A stretch of DNA of 55,839 nucleotides, from the NCBI GenBank assembly GCA_032718475.1, contig JAUCBJ010000880.1:1-55839 (forward strand), read 5' to 3'. The notes beneath the pieces are model-generated. The model searched no databases. It was given only the letters and a program-made list of their open reading frames with translations, and was not told the origin of the DNA. The translations under genes were made by a program, and so were the position numbers. This DNA is from Nemertoderma westbladi (Eukaryota > Xenacoelomorpha > Nemertodermatida > Nemertodermatidae). Positions 13,801 through 26,680 of this stretch are shown here, in pieces; position 1 is the stretch's first letter, and each line of letters begins with the position of its first letter.

Positions 13801-16800
13801 CTACATGACCCGCCATTTAGTTAGTTAGAATCCCCTACATGACCCACCATTTACTTAGTTAGAATCCCCTACATGACCCACCATTTAGTTAGTTAGAATC
13901 CCCTACATGACCCGCCATTTAGTTAGTTAGAATCCCCTACATGACCCACCATTTAGTTAGTTAGAATCCCCCACATCACCCGCCATTTAGTTAGTTAGAA
14001 TCCCCTACATGACCCACCATTTAGTTAGTTAGAATCCCCTACATGACCCACCATTTACTTAGTTAGAATCCCCTACATGACCCACCATTTAGTTAGTTAG
14101 AATCCCCTACATGACCCACCATTTAGTTAGTTAGAATCCCCTACATGACCCACCATTTAGTTAGTTAGAATCCCCTACATGACCCACCATTTAGTTAGTT
14201 AGAATCCCCTACATGACCCACCATTTAGTTAGTTAGAATCCCCTACATGACCCGCCATTTAGTTAGTTAGAATCCCCTACATGACCCGCCATTTAGTTAG
14301 TTAGAATCCCCTACATGACCCACCATTTAGTTAGTTAGAATCCCCTACATGACCCACCATTTAGTTAGTTAGAATCCCCTACATGACCCGCCATTTAGTT
14401 AGTTAGAATCCCCACCATGACCCACCATTTAGTTAGTTAGAATCCCCTACATGACCCACCATTTAGTTAGTTAGAATCCCCTACATGACCCGCCATTTAG
14501 TTAGTTAGAATCCCCTACATGACCCACCATTTAGTTAGTTAGAATCCCCTACATGACCCGCCATTTAGTTAGTTAGAATCCCCTACATGACCCACCATTT
14601 AGTTAGTTAGAATCCCCTACATGACCCACCATTTAGTTAGTTAGAATCCCCTACATGACCCGCCATTTAGTTAGTTAGAATCCCCTACATGACCCACCAT
14701 TTAGTTAGTTAGAATCCCCTACATGACCCACCATTTAGTTAGTTAGAATCCCCTACATGACCCACCATTTAGTTAGTTAGAATCACCTACATGACCCACC
14801 ATTTAGTTAGTTAGAATCACCTACATGAACCACCATTTAGTTAGTTAGAATCACCTACATGACCCACCATTTAGTTAGTTAGAATCCCCTACATGACCCA
14901 CCATTTAGTTAGTTAGAATCCCCTACATGACCCACCATTTAGTTAGTTAGAATCCCCTACATGACCCACCATTTAGTTAGTTAGAATCCCCTACATGACC
15001 CACCATTTAGTTAGTTAGAATCCCCTACATGACCCACCATTTAGTTAGTTAGAATCACCTACATGAACCACCATTTAGTTAGTTAGAATCCCCTACATGA
15101 CCCACCATTTAGTTAGTTAGAATCACCTACATGACCCACCATTTAGTTAGTTAGAATCACCTACATGAACCACCATTTAGTTAGTTAGAATCACCTACAT
15201 GACCCACCATTTAGTTAGTTAGAATCCCCTACATGACCCACCATTTAGTTAGTTAGAATCCCCTACATGACCCACCATTTAGTTAGTTAGAATCCCCTAC
15301 ATGACCCACCATTTAGTTAGTTAGAATCCCCTACATGACCCACCATTTAGTTAGTTAGAATCCCCTACATGACCCACCATTTAGTTAGTTAGAATCACCT
15401 ACATGAACCACCATTTAGTTAGTTAGAATCACCTACATGACCCACCATTTAGTTGGTTAGAATCCCCTACATGAACCACCATTTAGTTAGTTAGAATCCC
15501 CTACATGAACCACCATTTAGTTAGTTAGAATCCCCTACATGACCCACCATTTAGTTAGTTAGAATCACCTACATGACCCACCATTTAGTTAGTTAGAATC
15601 ACCTACATGACCCACCATTTAGTTAGTTAGAATCACCTACATGAACCACCATTTAGTTAGTTAGAATCACCTACATGACCCACCATTTAGTTAGTTAGAA
15701 TACCCTACATGAGCCACCATTTAGTTAGTTAGAATCCCCTACATGACCCACCATTTAGTTAGTTAGAATCCCCTACATGACCCACCATTTAGTTAGTTAG
15801 AATCCCCTACATGACCCACCATTTAGTTAGTTAGAATCACCTACATGACCCACCATTTAGTTAGTTAGAATCACCTACATGAACCACCATTTAGTTAGTT
15901 AGAATCACCTACATGACCCACCATTTAGTTAGTTAGAATCCCCTACATGACCCACCATTTAGTTAGTTAGAATCCCCTACATGACCCACCATTTAGTTAG
16001 TTAGAATCACCTACATGAACCACCATTTAGTTAGTTAGAATCACCTACATGACCCACCATTTAGTTAGTTAGAATCCCCCACATGACCCGCCATTTAGTT
16101 AGTTAGAATCACCTACATGACCCACCATTTAGTTAGTTAGAATCACCTACATGAACCACCATTTAGTTAGTTAGAATCACCTACATGACCCACCATTTAG
16201 TTAGTTAGAATCCCCTACATGACCCACCATTTAGTTAGTTAGAATCCCCTACATGACCCACCATTTAGTTAGTTAGAATCACCTACATGAACCACCATTT
16301 AGTTAGTTAGAATCACCTACATGACCCACCATTTAGTTGGTTAGAATCCCCTACATGAACCACCATTTAGTTAGTTAGAATCCCCTACATGACCCACCAT
16401 TTAGTTAGTTAGAATCCCCTACATGACCCGCCATTTAGTTAGTTAGAATCCCCTACATGACCCACCATTTAGTTAGTTAGAATCCCCTACATGACCCACC
16501 ATTTAGTTAGTTAGAATCCCCTACATGACCCACCATTTAGTTAGTTAGAATCACCTACATGACCCACCATTTAGTTAGTTAGAATCCCCTACATGACCCA
16601 CCATTTAGTTAGTTAGAATCCCCTACATGACCCACCATTTAGTTAGTTAGAATCCCCTACATGACCCACCATTTAGTTAGTTAGAATCCCCTACATGACC
16701 CACCATTTAGTTAGTTAGAATCCCCTACATGAACCACCATTTAGTTAGTTAGAATCCCCTACATGACCCACCATTTAGTTAGTTAGAATCCCCTACATGA

Positions 16801-19800
16801 CCCGCCATTTAGTTAGTTAGAATCCCCTACATGACCCACCATTTAGTTAGTTAGAATCCCCTACATGACCCACCATTTAGTTGGTTAGAATCCCCTACAT
16901 GACCCACCATTTAGTTAGTTAGAATCCCCTACATGACCCACCATTTACTTAGTTAGAATCCCCTACATGACCCACCATTTAGTTAGTTAGAATCACCTAC
17001 ATGACCCACCATTTAGTTAGTTAGAATCCCCTACATGACCCACCATTTAGTTAGTTAGAATCCCCTACATGACCCACCATTTAGTTAGTTAGAATCCCCT
17101 ACATGAACCACCATTTAGTTAGTTAGAATCCCCTACATGACCCACCATTTAGTTAGTTAGAATCCCCTACATGACCCACCATTTAGTTAGTTAGAATCCC
17201 CTACATGACCCACCATTTAGTTAGTTAGAATCCCCTACATGACCCACCATTTACTTAGTTAGAATCCCCTACATGACCCACCATTTACTTAGTTAGAATC
17301 CCCTACATGACCCACCATTTAGTTAGTTAGAATCCCCTACATGACCCACCATTTAGTTAGTTAGAATCCCCCACATGACCCGCCATTTAGTTAGTTAGAA
17401 TCCCCTACATGACCCACCATTTAGTTAGTTAGAATCCCCTACATGACCCACCATTTAGTTAGTTAGAATCCCCTACATGACCCACCATTTACTTAGTTAG
17501 AATCCCCTACATGACCCACCATTTAGTTAGTTAGAATCCCCTACATGACCCGCCATTTAGTTAGTTAGAATCCCCTACATGACCCACCATTTACTTAGTT
17601 AGAATCCCCTACATGACCCACCATTTAGTTAGTTAGAATCCCCTACATGACCCGCCATTTAGTTAGTTAGAATCCCCTACATGACCCACCATTTAGTTAG
17701 TTAGAATCCCCCACATCACCCGCCATTTAGTTAGTTAGAATCCCCTACATGACCCACCATTTAGTTAGTTAGAATCCCCTACATGACCCACCATTTAGTT
17801 AGTTAGAATCCCCTACATGACCCACCATTTACTTAGTTAGAATCCCCTACATGACCCACCATTTAGTTAGTTAGAATCCCCTACATGACCCACCATTTAG
17901 TTAGTTAGAATCACCTACATGACCCACCATTTAGTTAGTTAGAATCCCCTACATGACCCGCCATTTAGTTAGTTAGAATCCCCTACATGACCCGCCATTT
18001 AGTTAGTTAGAATCCCCTACATGACCCACCATTTAGTTAGTTAGAATCCCCTACATGACCCACCATTTAGTTAGTTAGAATCCCCTACATGACCCGCCAT
18101 TTAGTTAGTTAGAATCCCCACCATGACCCACCATTTAGTTAGTTAGAATCCCCCACATGACCCACCATTTAGTTAGTTAGAATCCCCTACATGACCCGCC
18201 ATTTAGTTAGTTAGAATCCCCTACATGACCCACCATTTAGTTAGTTAGAATCCCCTACATGACCCGCCATTTAGTTAGTTAGAATCCCCTACATGACCCA
18301 CCATTTAGTTAGTTAGAATCCCCTACATGACCCACCATTTAGTTAGTTAGAATCCCCTACATGACCCGCCATTTAGTTAGTTAGAATCCCCTACATGACC
18401 CACCATTTAGTTAGTTAGAATCCCCTACATGACCCACCATTTAGTTAGTTAGAATCCCCTACATGACCCACCATTTAGTTAGAATCCCCTACATGACCCA
18501 CCATTTAGTTAGTTAGAATCCCCTACATGACCCACCATTTAGTTAGTTAGAATCCCCCACATGACCCACCATTTAGTTAGTTAGAATCCCCTACATGACC
18601 CACCATTTAGTTAGTTAGAATCCCCTACATGACCCACCATTTAGTTAGTTAGAATCCCCTACATGACCCACCATTTAGTTAGTTAGAATCACCTACATGA
18701 CCCACCATTTAGTTAGTTAGAATCACCTACATGAACCACCATTTAGTTAGTTAGAATCACCTACATGACCCACCATTTAGTTAGTTAGAATCCCCTACAT
18801 GACCCACCATTTAGTTAGTTAGAATCCCCTACATGACCCACCATTTAGTTAGTTAGAATCCCCTACATGACCCACCATTTAGTTAGTTAGAATCCCCTAC
18901 ATGACCCACCATTTAGTTAGTTAGAATCCCCTACATGACCCACCATTTAGTTAGTTAGAATCACCTACATGAACCACCATTTAGTTAGTTAGAATCCCCT
19001 ACATGACCCACCATTTAGTTAGTTAGAATCACCTACATGACCCACCATTTAGTTAGTTAGAATCACCTACATGAACCACCATTTAGTTAGTTAGAATCAC
19101 CTACATGACCCACCATTTAGTTAGTTAGAATCCCCTACATGACCCACCATTTAGTTAGTTAGAATCCCCTACATGACCCACCATTTAGTTAGTTAGAATC
19201 CCCTACATGACCCACCATTTAGTTAGTTAGAATCCCCTACATGACCCACCATTTAGTTAGTTAGAATCCCCTACATGACCCACCATTTAGTTAGTTAGAA
19301 TCACCTACATGAACCACCATTTAGTTAGTTAGAATCACCTACATGACCCACCATTTAGTTGGTTAGAATCCCCTACATGAACCACCATTTAGTTAGTTAG
19401 AATCCCCTACATGAACCACCATTTAGTTAGTTAGAATCCCCTACATGACCCACCATTTAGTTAGTTAGAATCACCTACATGACCCACCATTTAGTTAGTT
19501 AGAATCACCTACATGACCCACCATTTAGTTAGTTAGAATCACCTACATGAACCACCATTTAGTTAGTTAGAATCACCTACATGACCCACCATTTAGTTAG
19601 TTAGAATACCCTACATGAGCCACCATTTAGTTAGTTAGAATCCCCTACATGACCCACCATTTAGTTAGTTAGAATCCCCTACATGACCCACCATTTAGTT
19701 AGTTAGAATCCCCTACATGACCCACCATTTAGTTAGTTAGAATCACCTACATGACCCACCATTTAGTTAGTTAGAATCACCTACATGAACCACCATTTAG

Positions 19801-20830
19801 TTAGTTAGAATCACCTACATGACCCACCATTTAGTTAGTTAGAATCCCCTACATGACCCACCATTTAGTTAGTTAGAATCCCCTACATGACCCACCATTT
19901 AGTTAGTTAGAATCACCTACATGAACCACCATTTAGTTAGTTAGAATCACCTACATGACCCACCATTTAGTTAGTTAGAATCCCCCACATGACCCGCCAT
20001 TTAGTTAGTTAGAATCACCTACATGACCCACCATTTAGTTAGTTAGAATCACCTACATGAACCACCATTTAGTTAGTTAGAATCACCTACATGACCCACC
20101 ATTTAGTTAGTTAGAATCCCCTACATGACCCACCATTTAGTTAGTTAGAATCCCCTACATGACCCACCATTTAGTTAGTTAGAATCACCTACATGAACCA
20201 CCATTTAGTTAGTTAGAATCACCTACATGACCCACCATTTAGTTGGTTAGAATCCCCTACATGAACCACCATTTAGTTAGTTAGAATCCCCTACATGACC
20301 CACCATTTAGTTAGTTAGAATCCCCTACATGACCCGCCATTTAGTTAGTTAGAATCCCCTACATGACCCACCATTTAGTTAGTTAGAATCCCCTACATGA
20401 CCCACCATTTAGTTAGTTAGAATCCCCTACATGACCCACCATTTAGTTAGTTAGAATCACCTACATGACCCACCATTTAGTTAGTTAGAATCCCCTACAT
20501 GACCCACCATTTAGTTAGTTAGAATCCCCTACATGACCCACCATTTAGTTAGTTAGAATCCCCTACATGACCCACCATTTAGTTAGTTAGAATCCCCTAC
20601 ATGACCCACCATTTAGTTAGTTAGAATCCCCTACATGAACCACCATTTAGTTAGTTAGAATCCCCTACATGACCCACCATTTAGTTAGTTAGAATCCCCT
20701 ACATGACCCGCCATTTAGTTAGTTAGAATCCCCTACATGACCCACCATTTAGTTAGTTAGAATCCCCTACATGACCCACCATTTAGTTGGTTAGAATCCC
20801 CTACATGACCCGCCATTTAGTTAGTTAGAA
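7880..20830. repeat. Higher-order repeat zone of the minisatellite
   Basis: Rare marker units recur at long regular spacings. A unit with ATACCC...GAGCC occurs at 8799, 11961, 15701 and 19607 (spacings 93, 110 and 115 units, the last minus 4 bp). ATAGAATCCCCTACATTTCCC-type units are at 7975 and 11137 (93 units). CCACATCACCCGCC is at 13971 and 17711 (110 units), and CCCACCATGACCC at 14411 and 18117 (109 units). About four large blocks of 3.2-3.9 kb were therefore duplicated as a whole, with small later gains and losses. Confidence 0.85.
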
Positions 20831-23800
20831 TCCCCACATGACCCACCATTTAGTTAGTTAGAATCCCCTACATGACCCACCATTTAGTTAGTTAGAATCC
20901 CCTACATGACCCGCCATTTAGTTAGTTAGAATCCCCTACATGACCCACCATTTAGTTAGTTAGAATCCCCTACATGACCCGCCATTTAGTTAGTTAGAAT
21001 CCCCTACATGACCCACCATTTAGTTAGTTAGAATCCCCTACATGACCCACCATTTAGTTAGTTAGAATCCCCTACATGACCCGCCATTTAGTTAGTTAGA
21101 ATCCCCTACATGACCCACCATTTAGTTAGTTAGAATCCCCTACATGACCCACCATTTAGTTAGTTAGAATCCCCTACATGACCCACCATTTTAGTTAGAA
21201 TCCCCTACATGACCCACCATTTAGTTAGTTAGAATCCCCTACATGACCCACCATTTAGTTAGTTAGAATCCCCTACATGACCCACCATTTAGTTAGTTAG
21301 AATCCCCTACATGACCCACCATTTAGTTAGTTAGAATCCCCTACATGACCCACCATTTAGTTAGTTAGAATCCCCTACATGACCCACCATTTAGTTAGTT
21401 AGAATCCCCTACATGACCCACCATTTAGTTAGTTAGAATCCCCTACATGACCCACCATTTAGTTAGTTAGAATCCCCTACATGACCCACCATTTAGTTAG
21501 TTAGAATCCCCTACATGACCCACCATTTAGTTAGTTAGAATCCCCTACATGACCCACCATTTAGTTAGTTAGAATCCCCTACATGACCCACCATTTAGTT
21601 AGTTAGAATCCCCTACATGACCCGCCATTTAGTTAGTTAGAATCCCCTACATGACCCACCATTTAGTTAGTTAGAATCCCCTACATGACCCACCATTTAG
21701 TTAGTTAGAATCCCCTACATGACCCGCCATTTAGTTAGTTAGAATCCCCTACATGACCCACCATTTAGTTAGTTAGAATCCCCTACATGACCCGCCATTT
21801 AGTTAGTTAGAATCCCCTACATGACCCACCATTTAGTTAGTTAGAATCCCCTACATGACCCACCATTTAGTTAGTTAGAATCCCCTACATGACTCGCCAT
21901 TTAGTTAGTTAGAATCCCCTACATGACCCACCATTTAGTTAGTTAGAATCCCCTACATGACCCACCATTTAGTTAGTTAGAATCCCCTACATGACCCACC
22001 ATTTAGTTAGTTAGAATCCCCTACATGACCCGCCATTTAGTTAGTTAGAATCCCCTACATGACCCACCATTTAGTTAGTTAGAATCCCCTACATGACCCA
22101 CCATTTAGTTAGTTAGAATCCCCTACATGACCCGCCATTTAGTTAGTTAGAATCCCCTACATGACCCACCATTTAGTTAGTTACAATCCCATACATGACC
22201 CACCATTTAGTTAGTTAGAATCCCCTACATGACCCACCATTTAGTTAGTTAGAATCCCCTACATGACCCACCATTTAGTTAGTTAGAATCCCCTACATGA
22301 CCCACCATTTAGTTAGTTAGAATCCCCTACATGACCCACCATTTAGTTAGTTAGAATCCCCTACATGACCCACCATTTAGTTAGTTAGAATCCCCTACAT
22401 GACCCGCCATTTAGTTAGTTAGAATCCCCTACATGACCCACCATTTAGTTAGTTAGAATCCCCTACATGACCCACCATTTAGTTAGTTAGAATCCCCTAC
22501 ATGACCCACCATTTAGTTAGTTAGAATCCCCTACATGACCCACCATTTAGTTAGTTAGAATCCCCTACATGACCCACCATTTAGTTAGTTAGAATCCCCT
22601 ACATGACCCGCCATTTAGTTAGTTAGAATCCCCTACATGACCCACCATTTAGTTAGTTAGAATCCCCTACATGACCCACCATTTAGTTAGTTAGAATCCC
22701 CTACATGACCCACCATTTAGTTAGTTAGAATCCCCTACATGACCCACCATTTAGTTAGTTAGAATCCCCTACATGACCCGCCATTTAGTTAGTTAGAATC
22801 CCCTACATGACCCACCATTTAGTTAGTTAGAATCCCCTACATGACCCACCATTTAGTTAGTTAGAATCCCCTACATGACCCACCATTTAGTTAGTTAGAA
22901 TCCCCTACATGACCCGCCATTTAGTTAGTTAGAATCCCCTACATGACCCACCATTTAGTTAGTTAGAATCCCCTACATGACCCGCCATTTAGTTAGTTAG
23001 AATCCCCTACATGACCCACCATTTAGTTAGTTAGAATCCCCTACATGACCCACCATTTAGTTAGTTAGAATCCCCTAAATGACCCACCATTTAGTTAGTT
23101 AGAATCCCCTACATGACCCACCATTTAGTTAGTTAGAATCCCCTACATGACCCACCATTTAGTTAGTTAGAATCCCCTACATGACCCACCATTTAGTTAG
23201 AATCCCCTAAATGACCCACCATTTAGTTAGTTAGAATCCCCTACATGACCCACCATTTAGTTAGTTAGAATCCCCTACATGACCCGCCATTTAGTTAGTT
23301 AGAATCCCCTACATGACCCACCATTTAGTTAGTTAGAATCCCCTAAATGACCCACCATTTAGTTAGTTAGAATCCCCTACATGACCCACCATTTAGTTAG
23401 TTAGAATCCCCTATATGACCCACCATTTAGTTAGTTAGAATCCCCTACATGACCCGCCATTTAGTTAGTTAGAATCCCCTACATGACCCACCATTTAGTT
23501 AGTTAGAATCCCCTAAATGACCCACCATTTAGTTAGTTAGAATCCCCTACATGACCCACCATTTAGTTAGTTAGAATCCCCTACATGACCCGCCATTTAG
23601 TTAGTTAGAATCCCCTACATGACCCACCATTTAGTTAGTTAGAATCCCCTAAATGACCCACCATTTAGTTAGTTAGAATCCCCTACATGACCCGCCATTT
23701 AGTTAGTTAGAATCCCCTACATGACCCACCATTTAGTTAGTTAGAATCCCCTAAATGACCCACCATTTAGTTAGTTAGAATCCCCTACATGACCCACCAT

Positions 23801-25686
23801 TTAGTTAGTTAGAATCCCCTACATGACCCACCATTTAGTTAGTTAGAATCCCCTACATGACCCGCCATTTAGTTAGTTAGAATCCCCTACATGACCCACC
23901 ATTTAGTTAGTTAGAATCCCCTACATGACCCACCATTTAGTTAGTTAGAATCCCCTACATGACACACCATTTAGTTAGAATCCCCTAAATGACCCACCAT
24001 TTAGTTAGTTAGAATCCCCTACATGACCCACCATTTAGTTAGTTAGAATCCCCTACATGACCCACCATTTAGTTAGTTAGAATCCCCTACATGACCCACC
24101 ATTTAGTTAGTTAGAATCCCCTACATGACCCGCCATTTAGTTAGTTAGAATCCCCTACATGACCCACCATTTAGTTAGTTAGAATCCCCTACATGACCCA
24201 CCATTTAGTTAGTTAGAATCCCCTACATGACCCACCATTTAGTTAGAATCCCCTAAATGACCCACCATTTAGTTAGTTAGAATCCCCTACATGACCCACC
24301 ATTTAGTTAGTTAGAATCCCCTACATGACCCACCATTTAGTTAGTTAGAATCCCCTACATGACCCACCATTTAGTTAGTTAGAATCCCCTACATGACCCA
24401 CCATTTAGTTAGTTAGAATCCCCCACATGACCCACCATTTAGTTAGTTAGAATCCCCTACATGACCCACCATTTAGTTAGTTAGAATCCCCTACATGACC
24501 CGCCATTTAGTTAGTTAGAATCCCCTACATGACCCACCATTTAGTTAGTTAGAATCCCCTACATGACCCGCCATTTAGTTAGTTAGAATCCCCTACATGA
24601 CCCACCATTTAGTTAGTTAGAATCCCCCACATGACCCACCATTTAGTTAGTTAGAATCCCCTACATGACCCGCCATTTAGTTAGTTAGAATCCCCTACAT
24701 GACCCACCATTTAGTTAGTTAGAATCCCCTACATGACCCACCATTTAGTTAGAATCCCCTAAATGACCCACCATTTAGTTAGTTAGAATCCCCTACATGA
24801 CCCACCATTTAGTTAGTTAGAATCCCCGACATGACCCACCATTTAGTTAGTTAGAATCCCCTACATGACCCACCATTTAGTTAGTTAGAATCCCCTACAT
24901 GACCCACCATTTAGTTAGTTAGAATCCCCTACATGACCCACCATTTAGTTAGTTAGAATCCCCTACATGACCCACCATTTAGTTAGTTAGAATCCCCTAC
25001 ATGACCCGCCATTTAGTTAGTTAGAATCCCCTACATGACCCGCCATTTAGTTAGTTAGAATCCCCTACATGACCCACCATTTAGTTAGTTAGAATCCCCT
25101 ACATGACCCGCCATTTAGTTAGTTAGAATCCCCTACATGACCCACCATTTAGTTAGTTAGAATCCCCTACATGACCCACCATTTAGTTAGTTAGAATCCC
25201 CTACATGACCCACCATTTAGTTAGAATCCCCTAAATGACCCACCATTTAGTTAGTTAGAATCCCCTACATGACCCACCATTTAGTTAGTTAGAATCCCCT
25301 ACATGACCCACCATTTAGTTAGTTAGAATCCCCTACATGACCCACCATTTAGTTAGTTAGAATCCCCTACATGACCCACCATTTAGTTAGAATCCCCTAA
25401 ATGACCCACCATTTAGTTAGTTAGAATCCCCTACATGACCCACCATTTAATTGGTTAGAATCCCCTACATGACCCACCATTTAGTTAGTTAGAATCACCT
25501 ACATGACCCACCATTTAGTTAGTTAGTATCCCCTACATGACCCACCATTTAGTTAGATAGAATCCCCTACATGACCCACCATTTAGTTAGTTAGAATCCC
25601 CTACATGACCCACCATTTAGTTAGTTAGAATCCCCTACATGACCCGCCATTTAGTTAGTTAGAATCCCCTACACGACCCACCATTT
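20831..25686. repeat. Exon-proximal variant zone of the minisatellite
   Basis: This part lacks most CACCTAC units and is marked by CCGCC units and CCTAAATG units. Six units near 23200, 23979, 24247, 24753, 25225 and 25391 are 30 bp long and carry both the 4-bp loss and CCTAAATG, so the two changes spread together. Single odd units include a 1-bp loss near 20832 and a net 3-bp loss near 21191. The last unit before exon 3 has CACGACCC instead of CATGACCC. Confidence 0.85.
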
Positions 25687-25801
25687 CAACTTTTCTTTCG
25701 ATCTCGTATTTATTCCGTTTGGGTTCCTGAAGATAAGTTAATTCGGATGGCTCATCGACCTCCAGACTGGCTGTAGAATCCGCGTTAACTACAGGAGGTA
25801 T
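25682..25801 (-). CDS. TMEM104: TMEM104 orthologue, exon 3 (cytoplasmic loop)
   Basis: The 40-codon exon begins IPPVVNADSTAS and ends KYEIERKVEM. The end matches the vertebrate TMEM104 loop end (FEITDRVEM) and is followed by the GDMARMFF of exon 4. The acceptor is TTTATTCACAG (25812-25802). The donor is ATG/GTGGGT (25682/25681), and both ends are in phase 0. The first two thirds are polar and acidic (EVDEPSE), as expected for the variable loop between helices 2 and 3. The donor hexamer is itself the first bases of the 25-kb minisatellite. The exon was found by translating the flank and is not an ATG-started ORF. Homology at its 3' end and matching phases make it secure. Confidence 0.88.
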
Positions 25802-26065
25802 CTGTGAATAAATTGAGTGGCATTAGGGAAACTGAAACTAATCAAAGATAGTCTAAGAATGGCCAGGCCATTAGCAGTATATAACTAACGAACTATATGG
25901 CGATGTTGTCAGTACTTTATCATCAAATAGCTGGTTGCAAAAATTTATTGAAATTGAATTGATTTTTACGAAAAAATAAGTTAATTAAATATTAATTTTG
26001 TGTTAAATATTGTTTCTAAAGTTTAAGCAAATAATAAAATAGGGATAACTCAGTGACGAACTAAC

Positions 26066-26263
26066 CATAACAGAATGTTTGGCTGAGAGGACGACGTTAG
26101 CGTTGGACATGGCCTCTATCATAAACGTGACGGTCGCGTAAGAGATTACAGCGAGTAGAGTGAGAGTTAGTAAACCGAAGAACCAGCCGGCCTGGGCGAA
26201 GGCGAGGGGTAAAGCGAGGGCTCCGGTACCGACAATAAGGTTGAACACGTAAATAAAGCCAAT
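26066..26263 (-). CDS. TMEM104: TMEM104 orthologue, exon 2 (helices 1-2)
   Basis: This 66-codon exon begins IGFIYVFNLIVGTGALALPL and continues FAQAGWFFGLL...TVTFMIEAMSNAN. It aligns without gaps to the start of vertebrate TMEM104 (VYMFNLIVGTGALTMP, AFATAGW, TTTFVIEAM). The VGTGALALP stretch is the first-helix signature of the amino acid/auxin permease superfamily. Two hydrophobic helices are visible. The acceptor is TTATCTCCCGTTACAG, ending at 26264; the donor is ATG/GTTAGT (26066/26065); both ends are phase 0. Introns 1 (384 bp) and 2 (264 bp) are short, unlike intron 3. The transported substrate, if any, cannot be told from these exons. Confidence 0.92.
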
Positions 26264-26647
26264 CTGTAACGGGAGATAAAGGACCATAAAGACGATAATA
26301 ATGTAAATATACTAACGTTGGTAACTTCTTAACATTTTATGACACCTTTATTCCTTGGCCTATAGAAGTGTTTTAACATTTTAAGCAGTAAGATTTCATA
26401 TTATTTTTGCTACTTTCATTAATACCGACGTACAAACCGGCTGTAGTGAGACTGATGTGATACTTTTATAAATTTAGATGCAACCTATAAAAGTGGCGTC
26501 AACCCAAACCGCCAAATACGTATATTATATATCAGTTAATGTAACGCCCCGTCCATGACAAACGGGAACAGTTCAATAAGTTAATCAGTTAATATGGCGA
26601 CCATGAGTACATACGGGAACAGTTCACAAAGTTACCAATTGACTTAC

Positions 26648-26680
26648 CAACGGTGAATATGTTTCTTTAATTCGATCCAT
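26648..26680 (-). CDS. TMEM104: TMEM104 orthologue, exon 1 (start codon)
   Basis: Eleven codons, MDRIKETYSPL, precede a consensus donor TTG/GTAAGT (26648/26647). Joined in phase 0 to exon 2 this gives TYSPL-IGFIYVFNL, matching vertebrate LYSPY-VGLVYMFNL. The start codon has a strong context (A at -3, G at +4). The exon is far too short for ORF finding and is called from homology plus splice sites. Any upstream 5' UTR exons were not sought. Confidence 0.85.

Larger units (their letters stand above)
1066..25686. repeat. Giant 34-bp minisatellite (about 725 units) filling TMEM104 intron 3
   Basis: A 34-bp unit (for example 1081-1114) repeats head to tail for 24.6 kb. The period is confirmed by identical phase at 1081 and 2101 (30 units). 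The sense (minus) strand of a unit contains AAATGGTGGGT, ATGTAGGGG and CTAACTAACTAA. Recurrent variants are CACCTAC, GAACC, CCGCC, TTACTTAG, TTGGTTAG, CCCCCAC and CCTAAATG, plus a few 30-bp units lacking one TTAG. Stops on both strands rule out coding. It sits wholly inside the intron between exons 3 and 4, and its right edge is the exon 3 splice donor. There are no unique spacers, so it is not a CRISPR array. Confidence 0.98.

Noticed and set aside
1066-25686. CRISPR-like array
   Set aside because: Units follow directly with no unique spacers, and the context is a eukaryotic intron.
1066-25686. Telomere-like array (TTAGTTAG words)
   Set aside because: The TTAG words are only part of a 34-bp unit, and the array is flanked on both sides by exons of one gene.
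1066-25686. Micro-ORF MTHHLVS repeated in every plus-strand unit
   Set aside because: It follows trivially from the repeat, lies antisense to the gene and has a stop in each unit; there is no evidence of translation.
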